Source: Mytilus trossulus
Taxonomy: Eukaryota; Mollusca; Bivalvia; Mytilida; Mytilidae
NCBI RefSeq assembly: GCF_036588685.1
Contig: NC_086374.1
Location: 74,088,457 to 74,152,456 of the forward strand
DNA: 64,000 bases
Reading direction: 5' to 3'
Part shown: piece after piece, positions 21,046 through 31,706 of the stretch
Position numbering within the stretch: position 1 is the stretch's first letter
How the letters are laid out: each line of letters begins with the position of its first letter
Translations under genes and position numbers: made by a program
The notes under the pieces: generated by a model
Seen by the model: the letters and a program-made list of their open reading frames with translations, nothing else
What the model was told of the DNA's origin: nothing
The model's database searches: none

Positions 21046-21699
21046 GGTAGCAATAAACAGTTAGGAAAAAATACTAAAATTTGCCCTTATGAATTTTACC
21101 ATTCCCTTTTCATTGCTTTCTTGCAATATCAAGCTTACTGTTTGTGTCATATATGGGCATTTGTATGTAATCAGAATCTTCCATAGATTTTATTTCCAGT
21201 ATATAAAATAGTAAAATATTATTTCTTCATGGCAACAATCTGCATTTATTTGTTATAAAATATTGCAAAAAAGGGTGGGGGGTGGGGGGGGGGAAGATGT
21301 TACATATTTCCCCAAAATTTGGCTAAAAGTAGAATTTCAATCACTTGCAGTAATACCTTTTCTGAAACTGTGTACATATATCATTCAGCAAATCCAATGA
21401 AAATCATATGTCTTTCGTCTCATTTTTTTGTAAAATTGCGTCAAAAACTTCGTGTAGAAAAAGAGTGTTTGTAAACAGTTCATTAATTTCTGGTCTAGCT
21501 ATGAAAATACGGACTGTCAAACAGAAAACAGCCCATAAAACATGTAAACAATAATCTTGATGCTCTTATAAACCATCTTTGAAGGCTAAATTAGCACTCA
21601 TCTGTCTAAAAATGAATTTTATTACACAATAACTTTCCTATTTGAAAAATCCACAGGGGCCATAATGCGAAACTAAACTCCTAACTGTGTATTGCTCCC
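21046..21699 (-). mobile_element. TIR element (MITE-like), diverged third copy
   Basis: The reverse complement begins with a diverged GGTAGCACTCC-type end followed by the GTTTCGCATTATGGCCCCTG block, and ends in CTGTTTATTGCTACC. It is the same family as the 662-bp copies at 12 and 13.4 kb, but with many substitutions and a G-rich run near 21276. TAA lies directly before its left end. Confidence 0.75.
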
Positions 21700-21711
21700 C
21701 AACACGACGGG

Positions 21712-21965
21712 TGCCACATGTGGAGCAGGATTTGCTTACTGTTCCGGGGCACCTCAGTGTTTGGTGGGGTTCGTATTGCTAAGTCTTTTGTTTTCTATGA
21801 TGTGTCTTGTGTACTATTATTTGTCTGTTTGTTTTTTCTAATTCAACCATGATTCAACCATGTCTGTTTGTTTTTTTCTAATTCAACCATGTTTATTTTC
21901 AGTCTTTTAGTTTGACTATCCCTCCGGTATCATTCGACCCTCTTTCACCACCAGTGATGGCCTAA
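21712..21965 (+). repeat. DR3 copy
   Basis: It carries GTGGAGCAGGATTTGCTTA, TTTGGTGGGGTTCGTATTGC, then a tandem-duplicated TCTAATTCAACCATG segment and TTCGACCCTCTTTCACC. It directly follows the TIR element. Confidence 0.75.
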
Positions 21966-22669
21966 AAACCAAATTTAATGAATTCCACTTTTTTCTAAAT
22001 TTTGTTGATCGTCATCTTTGACACAAGTTGTTACGGGTTTGAACAGCAATTTTCATAGATGTTGTTGAAAAAACAATTTATAACTGAACGAAGTATTTTA
22101 TGATTTATTACCAGCAACGTGAATCTCGAATTGCATTATTTTTAGACTTATAACACTGTCGTAAAATCAGAACTGTTTAAAAAATTCACTGGCAGTCAAT
22201 TACGACATGATTCTTTCCAAGTTGTATTCACCTGTTAACGTCAGCAACATACTGAATTGTCCGAAAAGCTACCAAACAGTACTGAAAAGACTTAAGTCTC
22301 GAAGGTATCTGATGGACTGAACACATTTACTGAAAATTTGTTAAGACCTTTCAGACGAATGATCGTTTTAAATTAAAATCTATCAACTGCATATTCAATT
22401 TTAAAATCTTTCTCTTCAATTATGGTATTACATTATAAAGAACACAAGAACGCTAAAATAAACAGTTCATCTGTATTTATTTAAGAATTAAATGAAATTT
22501 TAATTTTAAACATCTACAGCAAAATCATAGTTAATTTATTGATAACAAAATGTAACAAATGATAAATAAATTTCAAATCCAACAAAGTGATTTCAATATC
22601 GCCGTTGATATAGTAGAAAAGTCCTAAACATATCGTTATCCTGTTACTTATAAGTTATATCGTACATTA

Positions 22670-22955
22670 TTAACCCCTCTACGGATCCATATAGGGTTAG
22701 TAAAATTCATAGGGGGTGATGCCGAAGGCCGAATCTCCTATGTATTTTGTTCATCCTCTATGATGCATAGGGGGTTAAAGTGAACTGTATAACGAATTTA
22801 TTGCACGCGGAACTTTTTCTGCTGCGTTTCATAGAGAAATAAACAATAAAACACAACCCTATTAAAAGATGACAACACCGTTAACAGTAGACGTGACATC
22901 ATGAACCCCCTATGAAATTTACTAACCCCTACGGCTCCATAAGGGGTCACCACTT
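22670..22955. repeat. Inverted repeat with roughly 45-bp arms
   Basis: The left arm (TAACCCCTCTACGGATCCAT through TTCATAGGGGGT) and the right arm (ACCCCCTATGAAATTTACTA through CCATAAGGGGTCA) are reverse complements with few differences. The spacer is about 185 bp. It is a fold-back or MITE candidate. The flanks 21966-22669 and 22956-23630 show nothing recognisable. Confidence 0.65.
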
Positions 22956-23634
22956 GACGGTGTTAAACCAACCAAAACGTGATAATTAACCCGCGATGCG
23001 ATAATAAGAGAGACATTAATATTACCAAAAATCTTATTTTTTTCTCTCAAGTAGTCACTGAACCATGAAAATGAGGTCAAGGACAATGAACATTTAAGTC
23101 AGAAACTTCGTTACATTATGCATCTATATACAAAGTAAAAAGCATCCATATCACCTTCCTTTTAAAATATAAAGCTTTTAAGACATTTGTTAACGCCGCC
23201 GCCGCCATCACATCACTATCCCAATGACTCGACAAAAATTAAAAATAGTACTCTATAAATGTCATTTGTCTGAAGCTGTTTTTTTTATTTTCATTCATAC
23301 GCTCAACGCTGGGTTTTGGTTTAGCGATGAAAATAGGGAAGCTTGGTTGGCTAAGTGGCACATTCAATAACAAACCAATATTCTCATCAAATTCATATCT
23401 TATCCGAAATTCTAAATTGCAAAACTGTATCAAAAAACAATTATGCATTTGCAAAACAATATTCAAGAAACTATGCATAGAAAAAAACCAAAATGACAAT
23501 GTGAATCTACATTCTAATGATATGTCAATACCGAAACAGTAGAAGATAGTTATCAAAGGTACTAGGATTATAATAGAAGAGCTATATGATAAACAAAGTT
23601 AAAAAAAATAGCAAAATTCTTTCAATATAAAAAA

Positions 23635-23830
23635 AGAAGATGTGGTATGATGTGTCAATGAGACAACTATCCACAAAAGACCAAAATGACACAAACATTA
23701 ACAACTATAGGTCACCGTACGGTCTTCAACAATGAGCAAAGCCCATACCGCATAGTCAGCTATAAAAGGCCCCAATAAGACAATGTAAAACAATTCAAAC
23801 GATAAAACTAACGGCCTTATTTATGTTAAA
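23635..23830 (-). repeat. DR1 copy, minus strand
   Basis: It carries AGAAGATGTGGTATGATGTG, CAATGAGACAACTATCCAC, GGTCACCGTACGGTCTTCAA and CAATGAGCAAAGCCCATAC. This is one of the better-preserved copies of the family. Confidence 0.8.
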
Positions 23831-24055
23831 AAAATGAACGAAAAACAAATATGTAACACATAAACAAAGGACAACCACTGAATTACAGGCTCCTGTCTTT
23901 CAAGGTCATTTCAAATAGCACTACAATTAGAAAATGTTCTTGACTTTGAAAAACTTATGTTCACTGTACATTACTCAAATATTCCCTGATTTTAATTAAT
24001 TATAGCATATTGACATCTACCAGTTACAAATGTAATGACAGCATTTGGTATTTAA

Positions 24056-24865
24056 AAGTCAAATCACAAAAATACTGAACTCCGGGGGAAATTTAAAACG
24101 GAAAATCCCTAATCAAATGATAAAACACATCATACGAATGGACACCTGTCATATTGCTGACAGAGTACAGGCATTTTCAAATGTACAAAATGGGATATAA
24201 ACCTAGCTTTATAGCGCTAACCCTCTCAATTGAATAACATTCGCATCAAATTACATTATATTTTCAACGATGCTTGAACAAAACAGACATAAAAGGTTAA
24301 ATTGTAAAAATAGGGGTACAGCAGTCATCATCACCGTGTCACAATATGAATTAGAACAAAAACATGAAATATCTAACAAAGAAGCACAAAAAAGCATCTA
24401 TCAAATTTAACAACTGCATTTATTGCTTACTTATATATGTATTTTAAATCAACTCATGAATGTCTGAAATATTTGACGTCATGTGACTAAATTGCAAGGT
24501 TCACATCAACACTACTAGTTTAGAGTCGTGTGTTTGATGTCAGAACGTAAACGTCTTCCGGGGAGATAAACTAATTTTGTCATTCAAGTATTTTCAAAAT
24601 CATAATTTCACATCAGGAATAGTAGTTTACAGGGTTGAAAAATTCAAAGTTTGATAGAACTAATTTCAGATAAAGACCAAGATTTAAAATTACCAGAATT
24701 TCTTTAGAATTTTCAAAAATGCACATATGGTTGATACCACCTCACACGTAAACAGTTGCACATCAACTATAGTGTAGAGTCGAGTGGTTGACGTCAGAAA
24801 ATAAACGCCACACAGGAAGATATATCAAATAATTTTGTCGTTCGAAGTATTTTCAAAATTATAAT
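24056..24865. repeat. DR4 copy followed by a diverged tandem duplication
   Basis: DR4 lies at 24056-24265. Then a segment of about 105 bp (CACATCAACACTACTAGTTT, TTGATGTCAGAACGTAAACG, CAAGTATTTTCAAAATCATA) at about 24500-24605 recurs in diverged form at 24754-24865. No coding sequence was found. Confidence 0.55.
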
Positions 24866-25062
24866 AGAACAATAACATAATGGCATTATAATAGAACAAT
24901 AGCATAATGACAGGATGTTTAAAACAAAGTATATCATAAATCAAAGTTCCAAAGTTAAGCTTAGATCATTAATCAAATGTTGTTTTTTTTTATGTTCGAA
25001 TACATGTATTAATAAAACAATTGATCTTCTAGGTAAATTAAAGCAATATGAAGTACATTAAT

Positions 25063-25196
25063 AAAGGCAACAGTAGTATACCGCTGTTTGACGTGTATAA
25101 ATCGATAGAGAAAAAACAAATCCGGGAAACAAACTAAAAATGAGGGAAACGTATCAAATATAAGAGAACAACGACACAACAGAAACACAACATTAA
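25063..25196 (+). repeat. DR2 copy
   Basis: It carries GGCAACAGTAGTATACCGCT, then ATAAATCGATAGAG, then ATCAAATATAAGAGAACAAC in order. A further DR2 copy lies at 26239-26372. Confidence 0.8.
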
Positions 25197-25574
25197 ACCA
25201 ATATGATCAATAACACTTTCAAAAATGCACACGTTTGACAATATTAACCAAAAGAACGACTAAATTTTTTTTATCATATACTTGACTTGATAAAGGCATA
25301 TCCGAGGACCTAAATTTATAGCTCGCTGAACCTCAAAATGGCATGAAATGCACATAGATTTGACAACCCTTTATCATGTGAGAGTCCCAATTAATGTATT
25401 CAAAATAATTATTTTAAAAAATTGTCTGAAGAAATGTTAATTCGTATTCATAGAAAGATATTGGTTCGCCCTTAGTACACGTGATATTACAAGGTTTGTT
25501 ATATGAATCTAAAATCCAATGGATAAAAAATAGTAAAGATTACGACAATGAGATCAAGCGATAAAAGTAATGTA

Positions 25575-25640
25575 GATGTATGCATACAAAATATGAGTCT
25601 TTTGTAGATGAAACGCGCATCTGCCGTTCAAAATGTTTAT
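25575..25640 (+). repeat. Decayed hammerhead/retrozyme fragment
   Basis: TATGAGTCTTTTGTAGATG followed by AAACGCGCATCTGCC corresponds to the hammerhead core, stem II and stem III of the 354-bp unit. The invariant CUGANGA is damaged (ATATGA), so it should be inactive. Confidence 0.65.
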
Positions 25641-25731
25641 TCTTGTATCTATGATGAGTTTATTTGTATCCTTCAATTCAAGTTATTTAATAAGATGGAT
25701 GTATTCCACATAGCCTCAATTTTTGAATTAA

Positions 25732-26049
25732 TCAATGAGATAATATCATCGATCTAATGGAACGTGAATTGAAGTAAAAATGCTGTCTCCTTTTTCGTTC
25801 TATTGTATGAGAATAGCCTCGTATTAATAGAGGAACAAGATGTGAAGAAGAGGCACAAAGTTGGTTCCTTTTAGAATGATAATTATTCGTTGAAAAACAT
25901 AACAAATGGTTGTCCATCAACAAATCAAGTATTCTGATTATGTTACTTTCAGAAAATTGTCTGCAAGAATCAGGGTGATTTTTTTTTAAACATTTGAAAT
26001 TTACCATCAAAAACTTTGATTCAGTATTATTTTTAGACGAGTCTATCAT
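25732..26049 (-). pseudogene. Decayed reverse-transcriptase fragment
   Basis: The minus-strand frame contains KFLMVNFKCLKKNHPDSC, NIIRILDLLMDNHLLCF and a damaged NQLCASSSHLVPLL. These look like the stretch before and at motif B of a retroelement reverse transcriptase (…NCAPLLAD…), with a frame change inside it. It is short, isolated and without catalytic motifs, so it is a relic. The assignment rests on remembered family patterns only. Confidence 0.4.
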
Positions 26050-26699
26050 CTTTGGAAATTATGATATTAAAATTATTTCTTGAACCGGAAAATATATATC
26101 CCAAATGCAGATGCAGCTCGAATGTCGCACCATAGAAATTGAATAACACTTTGATTTTCTTTTATTTTGAGGTTTGGAGGGGCTTAATGAAAGAAAAGTC
26201 AAAAGTCAAACACACTTATTTTCATCAAGGCAAAGCTATGAAGGAAGACAACAGTAGTATACCTCTGTTTAAAAGTCATAACTCAATAAAGCGAAAACAA
26301 ATCCGGTTCACAAACCAAAAACCGAGAAAACAACTATAAGAGGAAAACAACGGAATAATAGAAACACTGAACTGCTACAAAACAAACGCCAAAATGTATA
26401 TCAACGGACTATTTGATAACAACTGTCACATTCTATACTGTGTATAGGACATTCGAGTATGTATTTGTTTCATTATAAAACTATAGAAAAATAAAGGTGG
26501 TATGAGGCAGAGAATAGCCTGCAGTAAAAGTTTTAATGTATTGTCGTATACGCATGTATTATACTGGTGACAAATACAAATCCTCTTCAAACATAAACGG
26601 ATTGTGTTATTTGGGATCATTGAGGGCCTGATTGTGGAATTTTAGGTCCTCAATGCTCTTCAACTTTGTACTTGTTTGGCTATTTAACTGTTTCGATCT

Positions 26700-26745
26700 G
26701 AGCGTCACTGACGAGTCTTATGTAGACGAAACGCGCGTCTTGCGT
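26700..26745 (+). ncRNA. Type I hammerhead ribozyme, copy 1
   Basis: Core CTGACGA (position 7 is free to vary), stem II GTCT/AGAC with loop TATGT-like bases, GAAA, tiny stem III ACG/CGT with a 2-nt loop, and cleavage after GTC at 26739. Stem I pairs GAGCGTCA with TTGCGT, with one C-U mismatch that copy 2 lacks. Confidence 0.8.
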
Positions 26746-27034
26746 ATTAAATTATAATCCTAGAACCTTTGATAACTATTTACACCACTAGGTCGATGCT
26801 ACTGCTGGTGGAAGTTTCGTCCCCGATGGTATCACCAGACCAGTAGTCAGCACTTCGGTGTTGATATGAATATCAATTATATGGTAATTTTAATAAATTT
26901 CCTGTTATAAAACTTTCAATTTTTCGGAAACTAAGGATTTTCTTATACAGGAATAGATTACCTTAGCCGAATTTAGCACACCTTTTTTTGGAATTTTAGG
27001 TCCTCAATGCTCTTCAACTTTGTATCTGTTTGGC

Positions 27035-27547
27035 ATCATTATTCCATTCTGCAGACTAGCATTAACTAATGATTCTTTTATTCCATCAACCATACGTCTT
27101 TGGAATAATCTTGATGATTCAACTCGTGATGTGGAATCAATTAATAAATTTAAAACTGAACTAAAAAACCGTTACCCTCAGAGTAATATTTTTGTTCCGA
27201 AGCAATATGAATTTGGAAATCGAAAATTGAATATAATTCTCACCCAACTTCGATGTTTTGCATCATCCTTAAACTATGATCTATATAGGGTCAACATTAT
27301 TTCTGACCCTTCCTGCCGCTGTGGTGTTAATCGTGAAGATTCCTATCATTTCTTTTATAAATGTATATTATATTCAAACATACGAAATAAAATGTTTGAA
27401 AGTCTTCGCTGGCTTCCAAATGATTGTAAAATTAACATAGAACTACTTACCTCGGGTAGTTGTCTTCTTACTTTAGAGCAAAACCGAAACATTTTCAAAA
27501 ATGTCTTTGAGTTTATTAAAAGTTCGGAAAGATTTCAAATTGTCTAG
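27035..27547 (+). pseudogene. LINE ORF2 C-terminal fragment
   Basis: The frame is open from the insertion boundary to TAG at 27545-27547. It has the post-RT pattern FIPSTIRLWNNLDDSTRD, IINKFKTELKN-like residues, then a Cys/His motif CRCGVNREDSYHFFYKC (C-x-C-x7-H-x4-C), typical of the C-terminal end of non-LTR retrotransposon ORF2. The reverse transcriptase and endonuclease are absent by 5' truncation. The frame before 27035 is target sequence. Confidence 0.8.
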
Positions 27548-27957
27548 TTAGCAAACCATGATCGCACACACATCATCATCTAAGATTTCTTCTCCCTTTT
27601 TTTTGTCCCTTTTATTTTTTTTTAATTGGGTTTTTTTTTTTTTTTTTTTTTATTATTATTATTTTTATTTTTTTTATTTTTTTTCTGTTTTCAAAATAAT
27701 TTATTCATTTATATATTTTTATTTATTTTTTCTGTATTATTATTGTTTTCTTTTTCTTCAATCTCCAATTTTCCGTCTTTTGATCCATATTTATATATAT
27801 ATTTACTAAATTAGATATACCATTCTTTACATGCATGCTCATACATATATTTTTGTATTATATTGCTATAAATGTTAAATGGAGAAGACTTCATAAGTCT
27901 GTTTGACTTGTGTCTTATCCAATTTGTACTTTAACAAATAAAATATGTTTAAACTAA
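27035..27957 (+). mobile_element. 5'-truncated LINE insertion with 11-bp target duplication
   Basis: ATCTGTTTGGC flanks the insert at 27024-27034 and 27958-27968. The insert carries the end of a LINE ORF, a T-rich 3'UTR (27590-27730) and a 3' end near AAATATGTTTAAACTAA. Removing it restores the uninterrupted retrozyme sequence seen in the first unit at 26674-26700. Confidence 0.85.
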
Positions 27958-27988
27958 ATCTGTTTGGCTAATTTACTGTTTCGATCTG

Positions 27989-28033
27989 AGCGTCACTGAT
28001 GAGTCTTTTGTAGACGAAACGCGCGTCTGGCGT
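27989..28033 (+). ncRNA. Type I hammerhead ribozyme, copy 2 (intact core)
   Basis: AGCGTCA then the core CTGATGA (27996-28002), stem II GTCT TTTGT AGAC, then GAAA, stem III ACG CG CGT, and cleavage site GTC ending at 28027. Stem I then pairs base by base: A-U, C-G, U-G, G-C, C-G, G-U between GCGTCA and TGGCGT. All invariant hammerhead bases are present. Confidence 0.88.
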
Positions 28034-28072
28034 ATTAAACTATAATCCTGGTACCTTTGATAACTATTTACA

Positions 28073-28714
28073 TATATTTATGATCAAGAAAAACACTGTT
28101 CTAAGCTCCTAGAACTGTTTTAAAACATTGGTTTATATTTAAAGCAGGGCCACTAAGTTTTCAGTATCAGAAAGATGCTGAATTACATCCACATAATGAT
28201 CAGAAATAATCTCATTTAAAAATTAATTACGTATGCGTAAGTTAATTTGACAGTATAGTAGAAATTAGAGTTTATCTTTACAGGTCAGACATGTTCTTTG
28301 GTTTTGCGATAGTTGAAATATTTTCCAATTTTATTAATAAACAGAGTTTATCGTTGCTTATTATTGTCGGATGAATAATAACCTTCAAATACATAAAAAC
28401 ATATTCATACTTAAAAACATGACAATAATACATTGTTTAATCAACAAGTATAAATATAATAAATATTGTCAAGGTTTTCATTTCAACGTCTTTACCGGAA
28501 ACTTTAACAATGGCCGTCGATGTTACGGACTTATGTTTAATCATGAAACGCAGAGCATACAATGATTTGAATAATCAACTATTTAGAATAGTTAATGAAC
28601 GAAAAGAAAATGAGTGCATAAGTGAATGAACGATAATTATAAGTTATTAATTACGTGTTATGTATTGTGTAAGTTAGGACAGCAAAACTGTTTAACACTT
28701 ACTTACTGTACAGT
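28073..28714. other. Intergenic DNA between retrozyme and gene 2
   Basis: AT-rich, without credible open frames or repeats recognised from elsewhere in the window. Confidence 0.5.
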
Positions 28715-28757
28715 TACTGCATGGTAACATATGGCTATTTACCTTTACAATATAAGT
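28715..28757 (+). promoter_or_regulatory. Promoter of His-rich gene 2
   Basis: TACTGCATGGTAACATATGG at 28715-28734 and ACAATATAAGTAAAAC with a TATA-like core at 28749-28756. Spacing to the ATG (77 nt) matches gene 1 (78 nt). GCAAAACTG about 30 nt further upstream is also shared by both. Confidence 0.75.
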
Positions 28758-28791
28758 AAAACCGCAAAGTTGTGTTTACATATTAAGTGCT

Positions 28792-31662
28792 ATGGCTCAA
28801 TGGATATGTGTTCTGTTACTAGTGGTAGTCGCTTCAGGTAATGTTCCATTATTATAATATATTATTCTCTATTTTTTGTGCTATTTCACATTTTCTGACC
28901 TATGTGAGAAAAATATTTCTCCTCACTAGTGAAAAATCTTTTCTCGGATATTGATTTGTTGAAATTTAATTGTGATATTAAATTTTCTTGTTTTTTTTTA
29001 AATCTTCTTATTGTGACGTCATGGAAAATGGCGACCATTCCTGATGACGTCACATCAAAAGTACACAACTTTCCTCAAATCTTTAAAAAGGAAGGATTAA
29101 AATCAAAGTTTTTCGTATTTTGAAGAGCTGGTATACTGTTACAGATATAATTTCATTCCCGGTTTTTAGTGAAGTTCGTGTGGTTTCTTATTTATTATTT
29201 ATAACTGTTGATGTACATGTCTTTTGGTTTTATTATTCTTTGTTTACTCTTGGTTTTGATTTTTATTGTCTTCTATGCAGTAACCTATTTTATTCAAATC
29301 TGGTTTGCTGCCTTTTTTCAAGTCGATATATAAATATATATATTGCATCTGTGAAGTAAATCAACTTTAAAAGGTTTAAAAACAATTGCAAGGCTAGTTA
29401 ATTTGTTAAAACAGTAAAATTTTGTGACCATCGTCGCATGTTATCGACTTTTCGATGTTGATCACTGCCGCTTTACCGTACGTTACACCAAGCCAAACAC
29501 TCCATTGTGTGATAGACTCTGACTTTTCTGCAATTAAAATTTTAAAGAGACATAACAACATTTTTTAATAGACTGTAATTTTTCTCAGATATAAGAGAAG
29601 AACTTTAAAATTATATTAATGTTCTGAACAACCCTTTTAATGGTTTTAGCTCTGATGAAAAGTTTGATTCTATTATACACTGGGATAATGTCCTAGTTTT
29701 ATTAGCCAAGACATGAATTTTATGTTTAAACGAAGGAAGATAAATCTGTAAGTTTTTATTTAGTTATTGATTGTTTAAATGAATTTTGAGTTTTATAAAA
29801 ATTTTAGTAGCATATAAAAAGATTTTATTTTTAAATATTTATTTCACATTATAGCATATATTTCTAGTTTTGAACAGGATGAAACTGCCTCATATGTCTA
29901 AAAGGCAGGGATCTTATATGGTTTTTAAGATTTTTATATTGTATATTATGATTTATATTGGATCGGGACACTATAATAAAATGTTAACGCACTTACTTCC
30001 TTATATAACTTAATAAAGCAAAATAGTAATTTACATCCGTTTTTTAAGAAAATTATCATTTAGATTAATATATATGCATCACATGTTTCATTTGATAATA
30101 TCAGCATAACTTCAACTTGATGATTTATTATTGATTATAACGATTGAAATTCAAAGCATTGTGCCATTTTAAATAATTTTTTGACTTATATTTTGACTTA
30201 GTTTTCCTGTCAAGCCTCGCTTTAATTGGGGGAAATGATTTGTTTTACAAATAACGAAAATTGAGCATGCATAACTTCACATTATCATGCGTTCTATTGT
30301 TTGTCTGTTTGTCTTCTTTCATTTTTAGCCAGGCGTTGTCGTTTTATTTTCGATTTTTGAGTTGACAGTCCCTCTGGCATCTTTCGACCCTCTTTTACAC
30401 AAACTTATTTTGCTATAGTTGCTTCATCCGAGTACAAAACATATGGTGGTTATCTTCCTACAAGTGAGTATACAATTTGTATACAATTTGTATACAATTT
30501 GGAATTACATTTATATATTTGATGGTTTTAAATTTACTTATTCAAGCCTGCAGAAAACCAAAACAAACTTATCCATACGTTTTTTTTATACCACGATAAA
30601 GCCAAATTTTATTTTGCTGCAATCAAGTTATATACAGTATTGTCTGATGATCTCCGCAGCAGCGAATGAAAAAAATCTTGGAATAAAATACATTTTATAC
30701 AATTTTGAAAGTCCTTGAAAAATATAGTAAAAATTCCAGTTGATTCCAGGACGTATTACATGTATACCCATAATAAAGTGTCGCTTAAAAATTGTCAATA
30801 TTTAGATATAATTACAACTGTACGTCGGGAATTTGTTAATTTGAAAAGGTACTGATTAAGATACGTAATTTAATTTAAATCACCTAATCGCTAAATTTGC
30901 TTAACAAAGACATATCAGGGGAAAATCATAGAGTTGTGCACATTAACTCAAAATGAGTTCAATTGTTCAATAATTGGTCTATACGTAAACAATTAGTTCC
31001 AAATGACGGGGATGTTTTGATGAATTAATTCAGCATGCAGTTGTATTTAATAATTCACTTTGTCATTGCATGTATACTAGAGTGTACATGCTTCAAATGC
31101 AAATATAGGCTTCGATTGCAGAACTCTAACTGCTTAAAAAGATAAAACAATATCATAGATCTGAATATAGAATACTAAACCAATCATAAGAAAGGTTAAT
31201 CAAGACAAATGTGTCGCTTGCAATGTATATCAATATGTATATGTATCAATCCAATCTAATTTAATAAATTAAATTAAAGTGAAAATACCATTTCATTCGA
31301 ATTAAAGATATGAAGCTCTATTTAGAGAATAATAATCTCTTTGACATTTTTACCAACAACGTGTGTATTATATTTTTTTTCAAATAGGCCAAAAAGTTCA
31401 CAACAGTAACCCAGTAAACAATCTTGTAGTAATTAATCTTCGAGGAGTAATTGACCTGGAATTAAACCGTCATCCTGCTAGATTGGGATCATTCCTAAAA
31501 AAGTACCATGTATTTAAAAGAAAACATGGAAGATTTTCTCACAATGGAACAGGTACGTATAAATAATTGTATAACCAAATTCATTCTTATTTCACTTAGT
31601 GAAAGATTATTGTTTCCAATCTCGTTCACATTGACATAACATACTATAAATAATATATATCC

Positions 31663-31706
<44 letters not shown>

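Larger units (their letters stand above)
26634..28072 (+). repeat. 354-bp retrozyme-like tandem repeat, 1.4 units, split by a LINE
   Basis: The block starting GGAATTTTAGGTCCTCAATG occurs at 26636 and 26990, a period of 354 bp. Each unit leads into a hammerhead ribozyme (26700-26745 and 27989-28033). The second unit is interrupted by a LINE at 27035-27957. The distance between the two predicted cleavage sites (26739/26740 and 28027/28028) minus the inserted 934 bp is exactly 354. Small tandem units with type I hammerheads are known as metazoan retrozymes. Confidence 0.85.

Noticed and set aside
27558-27814. Phe/Tyr-rich frames
   Set aside because: They come from the T-rich 3'UTR of the LINE fragment.
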